This document shows, piece after piece, positions 25,082 to 33,914 of a stretch of DNA of 64,000 nt. Positions within the stretch are counted from its first letter, which is position 1, and every line of letters starts with the position of its first letter. Under the pieces are notes generated by a model that worked only from the letters and a program-made list of their open reading frames with translations, searched no databases and was not told the origin of the DNA. Location: the NCBI RefSeq assembly GCF_000701505.1, contig NZ_JNJB01000001.1:310001-374000 (forward strand), read 5' to 3'. The position numbers were made by a program, and so were the translations under genes. This stretch comes from Dyadobacter crusticola DSM 16708 (lineage in GTDB: Bacteria; Bacteroidota; Bacteroidia; Cytophagales; Spirosomataceae).

Positions 25082-27484
25082 ATGATGCACAACTACTTCA
25101 CTATTGCCTGGCGGAATTTACTGAAACGTAAATTCTACTCTGTTCTGACCGTTTTTGGACTTGCCGTTGGGATTACTTTCACGTTCCTTGTCGGCAGTTA
25201 TATTCACGGGGAATTGCAGGTGAATGCCGATCTCCGGAATGCAGATCAGCAGTACATTGTCCGAAGTAAATGGAAGGTACCGGAAATGGGCATCGACTTT
25301 GCTACCTTCGGGCCGCTTGGCAAGACGTTGCGCGACGAATATCCTAACCTTGTAGCCGGCTATTACCGTTACGATGCCATTACCGTCGCAGTTTCCCGCG
25401 GCGACAGGCACTTTCGGGAAGATGTACAGACGGGAGACACAACACTGCTTTCTATGTACGGTTTTCCGGCACTGCACGGTGACGTTAAGACTGCATTGCA
25501 GCAGCCCAATTCCATCGTAATCACAGAAGAAAAAGCGCTCAAATATTTTGGAAAAAGCGATGTTGTCGGCCAGAACCTGACGCTGCATAACTTCGTAGGA
25601 GGCAAGCAGGAGTATCAGGTAACAGCCGTCTTAAAGGATCTTAAATCCAGCTCGGTCAGCCACTTACTAAATAATCCCTCCTCGATATTTATCCCCCTCA
25701 GCTCACTCGAAGGCCGCAAAGGCTCAGAAACGGACTGGAATTTTCCATTTATGGTGACTTTCATCCAGTTACAAAAAGGAATTGAACCAAAAGATCTTGA
25801 AAAACCGATTGCGCAAATACTGAAAACAAATGCACCAGCCAGTGCGCGCGAAAATGTAAGTATCTACCTGACTCCGCTTAAAGATTACTATCTCGAAGCC
25901 AATAACGGGCTGGTACAGAAGATGATCTACATTCTGTCGGCTGTGACGGCATTCATTTTGTTGATGGCGGTTGTCAACTTTGTCAACATTTCTGTTGCGA
26001 GCTCCTCTTCCAGACTGAAAGAAATTGGCGTAAGAAAAGTGCTGGGAAGCCTGAAAAGGCAGATCATCGGGCAGTTTCTTGCCGAGTCCATCTTGCTGGC
26101 CGCATTCGCAAGCTTGTTATCTATTGGTTTTTATGAGTTATCACGAGGTTATTTTGGTGAAATTGTTGGTAAACAGCTTGTGTCAGGCATTTCCCTTTTT
26201 CCCTGGGTGTTCATTCTGCCCCTGCTTTGTGCATTGCTAATCGGGCTGCTTGCTGGCTCCTACCCTGCCTTCATACTTTCTGCAATCCCTTCGGTAGACT
26301 CGATGAAGGGCAAGTTGAAGTCCGTCAAAGAGCATGTCGGTTTCCGGAGATCTCTGCTAGTGCTGCAATTTACGATCGCCTTATTTGTCTTTGTAGCAGC
26401 AGCTATTATCACCCAGCAGGTTGATTACTTTTTCAACAAAAGTCTGGGTTTTGAGAAAAATGCATTGGTTTCCATAGCAGTACCCCGCGACTGGACGCCC
26501 GAAGGCGTGGCTAAAATGGAGGGAATCCGTAACGAGCTATCGAGTCTTGCAGAAGTAACAGATGTTAGTTTATCGTACGAAATAACAAACGGGAATACGG
26601 GCGCTCAATACGGCATTTACCAGCCGGGCCAGGATTCTGCGCAAGCGGTACACACCCAATTTTTCTCAACCGATGAAAAATTCGCATCGACCTTTGGGAT
26701 CAAAGTACTGGCCGGTGAATTTTTAGCGAAGCCAAATGCAGCTATCCAGACATACCGCATTGTCATCAACCGTTCTGCATTGAAGACCCTGGGATTTAAG
26801 TCTCCCGAAGAAGCTGTGGGGCGGCAGGTCAGGATCCATTTCTTTCCTGAACCTGCAACGATCGCCGGTGTTATCCAGGATTTCCACTTTGAATCCATGC
26901 ATCAACCGATCAAACCATTGGCAATTAGTCACGTACGTGGTGGAAATACATACAGATACCTGAGTTTCAGGTTGAATGGAAATGTGGCTCGGGCTATGTC
27001 GGCAATTCAGAAAAAATGGTCTGCGCTGATGCCCGACGCACCTTTTGAATACACCTTTATGGATCAGACTCTGCAAAAGTTATATCAATCCGAGATCCGG
27101 CTGCAAAGAGCGGCACAATTGGCCACATTACTGGCATTGATCATCGTGGTGCTTGGTATAATCGGGATGGTTTCGCTCAGTGTAGCGCGGCGAACTCGGG
27201 AAATCGGGATCCGAAAAGTGCTGGGTGCGTCGGGGATCAACGTGGTTATGCTGTTCCTGAAAGAATTCCTGCTGGTAACACTCACCGGCGCCGTAATCGC
27301 ATTTCCGCTGGCCTTCATTGTAATGAAAAACTGGCTGAACAACTACGCTTACAGAATAGCCCCTGACTGGCCGACATTCTCAATAATAGCACTCGCTTTC
27401 TCAGCGGCCATTATCTTGCTGGTCTCCATTCAAACGTATAAATCTGCATTAATGAACCCGGTCAAGAGCTTACGGGCGGAGTGA
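25082..27484 (+). CDS. MacB/FtsX-type ABC transporter permease (paralogue 2)
   Basis: 800 residues, same architecture as the preceding gene: helix near 22-45, periplasmic domain, three helices near 285-400 with SSRLKEIGVRKVLGSLKRQI, then the second half with ARRTREIGIRKVLGASGINV near the end. Both proteins end with the same KSALMNPVKSLR sequence. The two are clearly paralogous and lie in tandem, 154 bp apart, suggesting local duplication followed by divergence. The ATG at 25082 (or 25085) is preferred over an upstream TTG. The stop lies 4 bp from the convergent PIN toxin gene. Confidence 0.9.
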   Translation: MMHNYFTIAWRNLLKRKFYSVLTVFGLAVGITFTFLVGSYIHGELQVNADLRNADQQYIVRSKWKVPEMGIDFATFGPLGKTLRDEYPNLVAGYYRYDAITVAVSRGDRHFREDVQTGDTTLLSMYGFPALHGDVKTALQQPNSIVITEEKALKYFGKSDVVGQNLTLHNFVGGKQEYQVTAVLKDLKSSSVSHLLNNPSSIFIPLSSLEGRKGSETDWNFPFMVTFIQLQKGIEPKDLEKPIAQILKTNAPASARENVSIYLTPLKDYYLEANNGLVQKMIYILSAVTAFILLMAVVNFVNISVASSSSRLKEIGVRKVLGSLKRQIIGQFLAESILLAAFASLLSIGFYELSRGYFGEIVGKQLVSGISLFPWVFILPLLCALLIGLLAGSYPAFILSAIPSVDSMKGKLKSVKEHVGFRRSLLVLQFTIALFVFVAAAIITQQVDYFFNKSLGFEKNALVSIAVPRDWTPEGVAKMEGIRNELSSLAEVTDVSLSYEITNGNTGAQYGIYQPGQDSAQAVHTQFFSTDEKFASTFGIKVLAGEFLAKPNAAIQTYRIVINRSALKTLGFKSPEEAVGRQVRIHFFPEPATIAGVIQDFHFESMHQPIKPLAISHVRGGNTYRYLSFRLNGNVARAMSAIQKKWSALMPDAPFEYTFMDQTLQKLYQSEIRLQRAAQLATLLALIIVVLGIIGMVSLSVARRTREIGIRKVLGASGINVVMLFLKEFLLVTLTGAVIAFPLAFIVMKNWLNNYAYRIAPDWPTFSIIALAFSAAIILLVSIQTYKSALMNPVKSLRAE

Positions 27485-27488
27485 AATA

Positions 27489-27896
27489 TTACCGAAGAAG
27501 TCTCAAAAAGGATTCCAGATTCACAACTTCGAGCTTTGGGAAAGCTAGTGTTTTGAACATTCTGAAATCACTGTCATTACTTACCAGATAGTCGCAGTTC
27601 GAACTGATCGCTAAATCTGCGAACTTATTATCATCTGGATCGTTTTCAATGAGATTCCACTTAAAGAAAGGTTCCCTGAAAATAGTATTTGGAGCAATTG
27701 TTAATTGATGCAAAACCTCATTCGCAGTAGTGGGAGAATACGTTTTGCCAAGTATTTCCTCATATTCAAATAGAATTTCATTACTGACGCACCATTTAAA
27801 TTTTCCTGCCATAAAATCTAAATATAGCTGATAGTATGGGCTTTTCGGAGGAATAGAGGCTCTAAGACAATTTGTATCAATAACTACTTTAACCAT
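27489..27896 (-). CDS. PIN-domain toxin (putative RNase)
   Basis: 135 residues, a single PIN domain. Conserved acidic positions are seen in KVVIDTN (D7), the central Glu region FEYEEILGK, and ENDPDDNKFADLAISS followed by YLVSNDSDF. This arrangement fits the 'putative toxin-antitoxin system toxin component, PIN family'. It overlaps the upstream antitoxin gene by 8 bp (27889-27896), so the two are translated together. The start at 27896 (MVKVVIDTN) is typical. Confidence 0.87.
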   Translation of the reverse strand: MVKVVIDTNCLRASIPPKSPYYQLYLDFMAGKFKWCVSNEILFEYEEILGKTYSPTTANEVLHQLTIAPNTIFREPFFKWNLIENDPDDNKFADLAISSNCDYLVSNDSDFRMFKTLAFPKLEVVNLESFLRLLR

Positions 27897-28110
27897 TTGC
27901 GCCAAAGCTATCGTCAATTAACATTTTACGATAGTCTTCGGTTGAGTAATTTTTTTCAGCAAGCACTTTGTCCAGCTCCTTTTTTAAGCGTTGATCAAAA
28001 TACTTCATCAGCAATTCGCGAATTTCCAACGTCTCTTCATCGCTCAATTTTTGATCGAAAAGGCGCAGAAGGCTGATTTGCAGCGGATTTAACGGACTAT
28101 GATCTGTCAT
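27889..28110 (-). CDS. Antitoxin partner of the PIN toxin
   Basis: 73 residues, highly charged and helical (DEETLEIRELLMKYFDQRLK, KELDKVLAEKNYSTEDYRKM). No classical DNA-binding fold is obvious. Small proteins with the same C-terminal tail are usual upstream partners of PIN toxins in Bacteroidota. The tail probably wraps the toxin active site. Call rests mainly on size, composition and 8-bp overlap with the toxin gene. Confidence 0.7.
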   Translation of the reverse strand: MTDHSPLNPLQISLLRLFDQKLSDEETLEIRELLMKYFDQRLKKELDKVLAEKNYSTEDYRKMLIDDSFGANG

Positions 28111-28167
28111 GTAGGTATTGCAAATAAGTGTGCTCTCTTTCGAAAATACACAAAACTTTCCTTCTTA

Positions 28168-29412
28168 TCAACTCAATCTCACAGAAAACAAGTCTTTGGA
28201 CCGAAAATAGATCCACGTAACAACTACCATTGTAAAGATCCCGCCGATTACAACAGAAGGAACAGTTCCGAAAGCTTTCGCCATTACTCCTGATTCGAAT
28301 GCGCCCAGCTCGTTAGAAGAGCTCACAAACATTCCATTCACGGCCGCAACCCGGCCGCGCATTTCGTCAGGTGGGTAAATCTGTAAGATAGTTTGTCGCA
28401 CGATAACGCTCACACTGTCGAAAACGCCCGTCGCGAAAAGCGCCGCACAGGAAAGTAAAAAGCTGGTTGATAGCGCGAAGACGATCGTAAATATCCCAAA
28501 GCCCGCCACCGCGATCAGCATATTCCGCCACGCATTATGTGTCGGCGGGTAATAAGCCATCGCGAACATCGTGATCAGCGAACCAATGGAAGGCGCTGCA
28601 CGCAACAAGCCCAATCCTTGCGGTCCGACTTTCAATATATCCTCTGCAAACACGGGCAGAATGGCGACAACTCCTCCGAACAGCACAGAAAACAGATCAA
28701 GGGAAATGGCGTAAAGCACAATCCTCGTCTTGAAAACAAATCGGAATCCTTCTTTCAGGCTCTCGATAATCGGCGTGGTTATCTTAGGAAACTCGGGCCG
28801 CGTCTTGATCATGCCCAGCAAAATCCAGCAGATCACAAAATTGGCAATGACGATCAGCAGCACATTGGCTAAACCAAGATATGCATATAGAAAACCTGCT
28901 ATCGCCGGTCCCGTGATTGATCCCGCCTGCCAGAATGAGCTACTCCACGTAGACGAATTGTGGTAAATCGTGCGGGGAACCAGAAACGGCTTCAAGGAGC
29001 TGGATGCGGGCGAATAGAAGCCTTTCGCGAAGCCAATCAATGCAAAAACCGAATAAATAATTGCCAAATGCTGCCCCTGGGTTAGCGAGTTGTAAATCCC
29101 CGGCTGAAAAGCAACATACAGGATCACCGAACCCAACAGAATAACGACCAAACTAATGTGCATGATCGTAATCTTGTTCTTCTGATCGGCGATGTGCCCG
29201 CCAAAAAGTGAAGTAATAATAAACGGAATCACCTCCGCCAAACCAACAAGACCCAGCGCCAGCGGATCGTGCGTCATTTTATACAGTTCATAACCGACAA
29301 TTACCTCCTGAATGAGGATCGTGGCCGAAAAGAGAAAAGTGTTTGATATAAAAAAACGAAAATCGGAATAGCGAAGTGCTGCGTAAGGATCGTGGGGAGA
29401 AACAGTTTTCAA
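28168..29412 (-). CDS. MFS transporter (probable multidrug-type exporter)
   Basis: About 414 residues with 10-12 membrane helices. It has the MFS-type loop GGHIADQKNKITIMH after helix 2 and ALIGFAKGFYSPASSSLKP in the region of helix 4, as in the MFS_3/enterobactin-exporter-like group. The substrate is unknown. The start is uncertain: the frame stays open to a TTG at 29526, but the first 38 residues look non-native; a TTG at 29412 gives MKTVSPHDPYAALRYSDFRF, the usual beginning of relatives. No partner gene is adjacent. Confidence 0.88.
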   Translation of the reverse strand: MKTVSPHDPYAALRYSDFRFFISNTFLFSATILIQEVIVGYELYKMTHDPLALGLVGLAEVIPFIITSLFGGHIADQKNKITIMHISLVVILLGSVILYVAFQPGIYNSLTQGQHLAIIYSVFALIGFAKGFYSPASSSLKPFLVPRTIYHNSSTWSSSFWQAGSITGPAIAGFLYAYLGLANVLLIVIANFVICWILLGMIKTRPEFPKITTPIIESLKEGFRFVFKTRIVLYAISLDLFSVLFGGVVAILPVFAEDILKVGPQGLGLLRAAPSIGSLITMFAMAYYPPTHNAWRNMLIAVAGFGIFTIVFALSTSFLLSCAALFATGVFDSVSVIVRQTILQIYPPDEMRGRVAAVNGMFVSSSNELGAFESGVMAKAFGTVPSVVIGGIFTMVVVTWIYFRSKDLFSVRLS

Positions 29413-29600
29413 TTCGGTAGGTTGGTGTTCTGCATCGTAACACGCCCGGCCGGCAATAATGTTCTGTTTCTGCGGAAAATTAATGAAGTTTGTACAGCAA
29501 GTGACGGTTTTACATTTTTTTAACAAGCTTTTACAAGCCTTTTACCCGCATTCACACCCCAGCGAATAGATTTGTTCCATTCACAAAAATTATCGGAACT

Positions 29601-29825
29601 ATGAAAAATGCATCAGGCTTCATTTGCGCAATCCTGCTGGCGGTGACTACTTCTACCGCGCTGCCGGCGGATAAGCCCGTTAAAAAAGCAGTCAAAAAAC
29701 CGGGAACAAACCAGAAAACTGCTTCGCCAGCAGCTGTCGAACCAGCCAAACAAAAAATTGTCACGCCGGTATTTCACTGGTTCGGACCTTTGGACGAAAA
29801 GAAAGGTTCGAAAGATAAGTGCTAA
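29601..29825 (+). CDS. Small secreted Lys/Pro-rich protein of unknown function
   Basis: 74 residues. Signal peptide at 1-about 22 (MKNASGFICAILLAVTTSTA), then a basic, disordered stretch (KPVKKAVKKPGTNQKTASPA) and a C-terminal FHWFGPLDEKKGSKDKC with a terminal Cys. No family recognised. It ends 13 bp before the start of the membrane-bound winged-helix regulator, so the two probably form an operon. Confidence 0.6.
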   Translation: MKNASGFICAILLAVTTSTALPADKPVKKAVKKPGTNQKTASPAAVEPAKQKIVTPVFHWFGPLDEKKGSKDKC

Positions 29826-29838
29826 TCAATTTTCACAA

Positions 29839-30744
29839 ATGACGAACACCGGCAACAAATCTGTTTTCCCATTCAAACTGCTCTTTTTTGCAGCATTACT
29901 TGCTTTGTTGCCGGCTTTTCAAACCGTATCTGCCAACAATGAAAATGTACGCTTTGCAGAGAAAGCTAACCTAGCATTAAGAAGGGCAGCGCACCATTTG
30001 CTGCTGGCGGCCGGCGATTCGGTCACAACAATTCCGGCTGTCAAACAAATCGATGCAAATACTTTCTCAGTCCGGGTCGAGAACCTGGGAGAATATGAGA
30101 AGCTACCCAAGCTCCTGCAGGAATCTTTGCAGACCCAAAATATTGGCCGGGGATACAATGTGATGGTGTTCAACTGTGAGACAAGTGAGTTGCAGCTTGG
30201 CTATAATTTCCAGGATCTAACTCAAAAAGGCGGAGTAGCCTGCGAAAATAGAGATAATGAAAAAGGCTGCTTCACCTTGCAGGTCAGTTTTGATCCTCTA
30301 CCGCAGAATGCAGCAAGTAATTCGGGCATTCAGCTGTGGATCATACCTTTTGCCTGCGGCCTCGCCGGAATAGGATTGTTTGTCTGGAATCGGAACAAGC
30401 AAAAATTACATCTACCGAAGACAGAAGCTGCTGCAATTCAGACTTCCGAGATTTACTTCGGGAATTCGTCGCTCGATAGTCAAAACCTAATACTGGTATG
30501 CGGCAATGCAAAAAGCCAGCTTACTTACCGGGAAGCCAAATTGCTTAGCCTTTTTGTCAGAAACAGCAATCAGGTACTTGAAAGAGACTTTATTCTCAAA
30601 TCGGTTTGGGAGGACGAAGGCATTATCGTAAGCCGGAGCGTCGATGTTTTTGTGTCCCGGCTGCGCAAATTATTAGCGCCCGATCCCGCCGTAAAAATCA
30701 CCGCCATTCACGGTGTTGGCTACAAAATGGAAATCCATTCCTGA
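29839..30744 (+). CDS. Membrane-spanning regulator: periplasmic domain, one helix, C-terminal winged HTH
   Basis: 301 residues. Signal or first helix at 10-32, a periplasmic domain at about 33-162 (with C113, C135 and C144), a second helix at about 164-184 followed by positive charges (NRNKQK), and a cytoplasmic OmpR/PhoB-type winged helix at about 205-301 (LTYREAKLLSLFVRNSNQVL, SRSVDVFVSRLRKLL, ITAIHGVGYKM). It is a one-component transmembrane transcription factor whose order is opposite to ToxR/CadC, where the wing domain is N-terminal. Signal and targets are unknown. The ATG at 29839 starts just before the signal sequence; the frame is open further upstream through the preceding gene. Confidence 0.85.
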   Translation: MTNTGNKSVFPFKLLFFAALLALLPAFQTVSANNENVRFAEKANLALRRAAHHLLLAAGDSVTTIPAVKQIDANTFSVRVENLGEYEKLPKLLQESLQTQNIGRGYNVMVFNCETSELQLGYNFQDLTQKGGVACENRDNEKGCFTLQVSFDPLPQNAASNSGIQLWIIPFACGLAGIGLFVWNRNKQKLHLPKTEAAAIQTSEIYFGNSSLDSQNLILVCGNAKSQLTYREAKLLSLFVRNSNQVLERDFILKSVWEDEGIIVSRSVDVFVSRLRKLLAPDPAVKITAIHGVGYKMEIHS

Positions 30745-30826
30745 TACACTTCAAACCTGGCAAAAAGCTGGCAGTTAGAATATATGAAAGAAATGAAAGC
30801 ACCTGAACTATTTATCTGTATTTTGC

Positions 30827-30841
30827 GTACCAAAGTGGTAC
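30827..30841. promoter_or_regulatory. Palindrome GTACCAAAGTGGTAC, probable YefM operator
   Basis: Perfect inverted repeat with 6-bp arms and a 3-bp centre, 15 bp before the antitoxin ATG. YefM-type antitoxins, alone or with YoeB, repress their own promoter through short palindromes containing GTAC. Binding is inferred from position and symmetry. Confidence 0.6.
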
Positions 30842-30856
30842 ACAAAAGCAAGGATT

Positions 30857-31108
30857 ATGATAGTGATCAGCTCCCGCGAGTTTCGCGATAACCAAAAGAA
30901 ATATATGGACCTGGTTGACAGTAATCAGCAGGTTGTCATACAAAGAGGAAAAGAGAAGGCTTATGTGCTCACGCCCGTCGGTAAGAAGGACCGCTACTTC
31001 ATGGATCCCCAGGTAATCACTGAAATCCAGGAAGGCATTGACCAGTACCGCGCTGGAAAAACGACCAAAGTAGATAAAGCGGATTTTGACCAGCTGCTTG
31101 GCCTATGA
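30857..31108 (+). CDS. yefM: YefM/Phd-family antitoxin
   Basis: 83 residues. The N-terminus MIVISSREFRDNQKKYMDLV followed by a Val-rich strand (QQVVIQRGKEKAYVLTPV) is the Phd/YefM fold that dimerises and binds DNA; the C-terminal part (YRAGKTTKVDKADFDQLL) is the flexible toxin-neutralising arm. It overlaps the YoeB gene by 4 bp (ATGA). The operator-like palindrome at 30827-30841 precedes it. Confidence 0.93.
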   Translation: MIVISSREFRDNQKKYMDLVDSNQQVVIQRGKEKAYVLTPVGKKDRYFMDPQVITEIQEGIDQYRAGKTTKVDKADFDQLLGL

Positions 31109-31377
31109 GCTATCAGATAGCTTTTACTGACAAGGCTCTGGATGGGATTGAAAAACTGAAAAAATCCGGAAACAAGCCTGTCCTGAAGAAAATCCGAAAG
31201 CTGCTCGACGAGCTAACTGAGCACCCATATACCGGTACGGGCCAGCCTGAGCAGTTAAAATACGATCTGGCCGGCTTCTGGTCTCGTAGGATTAGCCAGG
31301 AACACCGCCTCGTTTATGCCGTAGACGAAAACAAAATCACCGTTACGATTATTTCTGCAAAGGGGCATTATGAGTAG
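31105..31377 (+). CDS. yoeB: Txe/YoeB-family toxin (mRNA endonuclease)
   Basis: 90 residues, usual YoeB length. Family pattern: HPYTGTGQPEQLKYDLAGFW then SRRISQEHRLVYAV and a C-terminal IISAKGHYE, which includes the expected catalytic Arg and His-Tyr. YoeB cleaves mRNA at the ribosomal A site. It is translationally coupled to the antitoxin by a 4-bp overlap. Confidence 0.93.
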   Translation: MSYQIAFTDKALDGIEKLKKSGNKPVLKKIRKLLDELTEHPYTGTGQPEQLKYDLAGFWSRRISQEHRLVYAVDENKITVTIISAKGHYE

Positions 31378-31917
31378 TTCAATGAAATATTTACCCCAAA
31401 TCCGCTGCCGGAATGTTCTCTGAGTATCATTATTTCCTCCTGCATTACAGTTTGCCACATCGGCAAAGGTTTTAACTCCTTATTTTTTCTTTCCGAAACC
31501 TCTTATTCTCTCTCAAATAGGCAATTTCAACCTTAGGAACTTGAATAAGCTCATTTTTAACAGCAAGGATGGAGTTGTAGACTTGTGTAGAACCCCGTCT
31601 AAACTCTTCATTTACAATGCTCACAGTCGGTGTGTAAGGGGCGAAGGCCGCCGCCGCTAACCAACACTTTCTCTCAGATCGGAGTGAACTGCACAAGCTT
31701 TTCAGGTTGTCCGTCTGCTTCGTCCGATACCGTACACATTTGTACGTTTTTGAACGATCAATCCATTCAAATCAATGTTAACCCACTAAATACCAGCTGA
31801 ATACTATTCTGGCAAGGGTTTTTAAAATAGGATTGGCATAAGAGACGATGGCAACGGATTTGTTTTTCAAAACGCTTGTCCGTAATTACAACCTGAATCT
31901 CAAACCCAACATTTTTT
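31378..31917. other. 540-bp gene-poor stretch before the ABC ATPase gene
   Basis: No convincing gene. A 74-codon frame on the minus strand (31472-31696) has a Cys/Ala-rich start and a basic end without recognisable similarity. A perfect inverted repeat CGTACA-CATT-TGTACG lies at 31731-31746, about 170 bp before the ATPase start. The stretch may hold a decayed element or a long leader. Confidence 0.4.
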
Positions 31918-32580
31918 ATGATTAAGTTAGAAAAGATATCAAAGTACTACCCGGCAGGATTTGGCAAAACCTACGTTTTGCGTCACATTGATTTACATAT
32001 AAAAGAAGGTGAGTTTGTTTCCATTATGGGTCCGTCGGGCTCGGGAAAATCTACCCTGCTGCATATCCTGGGCTTGCTGGAAGAGCCTTCGGAAGGTGAA
32101 TACCTCTTTCTCGACGAGCCTGTTCAAAAATTGTCAGAAAAGAAGCGCACAGAATTGCACCGCCACCACATTGGTTTTGTGTTCCAGGCTTACCATTTGA
32201 TTGACGAATTGACGGTTTATGAAAACATTGAAACGCCGCTGCTCTACAAGGGAACTTCATCTTCCGAGCGGAAAAGCAGGGTGGCAGAATTGCTCGACAG
32301 ATTCAATATGGTCGCAAAAAAAGACCTTTTCCCGCACCAACTGTCGGGAGGCCAGCAGCAGCTGGTAGGTGTCGCCAGGGCGATCGTACATAACCCGAAA
32401 GTGATTTTTGCCGATGAACCAACCGGTAACCTGCATTCGGAGCAGTCGATCGAGATTATGGAGTTATTTCAGAAACTCAACCAGGAAGATAAGGTAACGA
32501 TTGTACAAGTAACTCATTCAGAAACAAATGCCGAATATGGCAACCGCGTAGTTCGCCTGAAAGACGGCTGGTTAGCCTAA
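31918..32580 (+). CDS. ABC transporter ATPase (LolD/MacB family)
   Basis: 220 residues, a stand-alone ATPase. Walker [10 protein letters not shown] near 40-48, signature [15 protein letters not shown], Walker [12 protein letters not shown], and the H-loop VTHSE. The family energises MacB/FtsX-type permeases for envelope export or lipoprotein release. It is followed after 17 bp by a TolC-type channel gene, suggesting a tripartite efflux pump, but no permease or adaptor gene is adjacent; the FtsX-type permeases at 22.5-27.5 kb are candidates. Confidence 0.93.
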   Translation: MIKLEKISKYYPAGFGKTYVLRHIDLHIKEGEFVSIMGPSGSGKSTLLHILGLLEEPSEGEYLFLDEPVQKLSEKKRTELHRHHIGFVFQAYHLIDELTVYENIETPLLYKGTSSSERKSRVAELLDRFNMVAKKDLFPHQLSGGQQQLVGVARAIVHNPKVIFADEPTGNLHSEQSIEIMELFQKLNQEDKVTIVQVTHSETNAEYGNRVVRLKDGWLA

Positions 32581-32597
32581 AAAAATACCTATTAGCC

Positions 32598-33908
32598 ATG
32601 AAACGTTTTTTTCTACTTGTTTGCCTGCTGCCTCTGTTCAGCCAGGCCCAGACCACCCTTAGCCTTGCAGATTGCGTCGACCTGCTGATCAAGAACAACC
32701 TTACCTATCAGCAAGGGAACCTGCAGGCCGAAGCAGCACAGGCACAGCTGCGGCAAACGAGGTCGCAAATCATGCCGCAGATCTACATCGGGGCCGATCA
32801 AAGCTTCAATATGGGGCGGAGCATCGACCAGTATACCAATGCGTATATAGATGAGGTTTATGGTTTGAATGCGATCGGGACGGGCTTTTCTATACCCGTT
32901 TTCCAGGGCTTCAAATTACAGAACCAGATCCGCCAGGGTGTCCTGCTGAAAGAATCGGCGGTAGAAAACCGGACAGCGGTGCTGAATGCGCAGACCATTC
33001 TTTTGATGCAGGGATATGTAAATGTACTTGCCACCAATGCACTCCTTGAAGCGGCGACGCAGCAGGTACTCTCCTCGGAACAGCAGGTCGACCGCGTTTC
33101 GAAGCAGGTAAATGCAGGTACCGTAGGCGCTAATCTGCTTTACGAGATCAAGGCGCAGCTTTCCAATGATAAATTCGCACAGATCACCGCATTGAACAAT
33201 TATCGCACAGCGCGACTCGCGCTTTTTCAACGGATGAACATCACGCCAGACGATAAGATCCAGTTTGAAATACTGAATCCCAAAGACACTTTGCAGCGAA
33301 AAGAGGATGCGCTTGCTCTTTATGAAAGTGCCCAGCGGATTTTTCCCGAAATAAAAAGTGCTGAGCTGTACAGGGAAAGCTTCAAATATCAAGTCAAATC
33401 CATTAAAGCGGCTAATTACCCTTCGCTTAGTCTGGGCGCGAGCATGAGAGCGTTTTATGCAACCAGCAACCGGAAACTGGATTACCTGAACCAACTGAAC
33501 TCTACGCGAAACGGTTCGTTGCTGCTCAGCCTGAATATTCCGATCATGGGCCGCTGGGTTACGCGGCCGCGGGTTGAGCTTGCCAAAGTCCAGGAGCGGC
33601 TTGCGCAGAACACGCTGGATGTAACCAACCAGCAGCTCCGGCAGGCGATCGAGCAGGCTGTGCTCAACCTGGATGCATTGGCCGATAAATATGCTGCGGC
33701 CCGCGACCAGGTAGAATCGCTCACAGCCAGCTTTGCGGTGGTAGAAAGCAAGCTAAATGCAGGTATTGCCAATAGTTTTGAATATACACTTGCAAAAGCA
33801 AACCTGAGCAAAGCCCAGGCCAATGCAATTCAGGCAAAATATGACTTCTTAATGCAGCAAAGACTACTACAATATTACCGCCAGGGGAACTGGGAAGGGG
33901 TATTTTAA
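32598..33908 (+). CDS. TolC-family outer-membrane efflux channel
   Basis: 436 residues with a signal peptide (1-about 18, ending SQA). Two repeats of the outer-membrane efflux protein pattern follow: long helices rich in Gln/Ala/Asn (AEAAQAQLRQTRSQIMPQIY and the C-terminal KLNAGIANSFEYTLAKANLS), with strands at GLNAIGTGFSIPVFQGFK and SLLLSLNIPIMGR. It should form the trimeric outer-membrane duct for an inner-membrane pump. Co-transcription with the preceding ATPase is likely. Confidence 0.92.
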   Translation: MKRFFLLVCLLPLFSQAQTTLSLADCVDLLIKNNLTYQQGNLQAEAAQAQLRQTRSQIMPQIYIGADQSFNMGRSIDQYTNAYIDEVYGLNAIGTGFSIPVFQGFKLQNQIRQGVLLKESAVENRTAVLNAQTILLMQGYVNVLATNALLEAATQQVLSSEQQVDRVSKQVNAGTVGANLLYEIKAQLSNDKFAQITALNNYRTARLALFQRMNITPDDKIQFEILNPKDTLQRKEDALALYESAQRIFPEIKSAELYRESFKYQVKSIKAANYPSLSLGASMRAFYATSNRKLDYLNQLNSTRNGSLLLSLNIPIMGRWVTRPRVELAKVQERLAQNTLDVTNQQLRQAIEQAVLNLDALADKYAAARDQVESLTASFAVVESKLNAGIANSFEYTLAKANLSKAQANAIQAKYDFLMQQRLLQYYRQGNWEGVF

Positions 33909-33914
33909 AGGGGG

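Noticed and set aside
31472-31696. 74-codon minus-strand frame in the 540-bp spacer
   Set aside because: No similarity, odd composition and no promoter or partner; kept only as a remark in the spacer entry.
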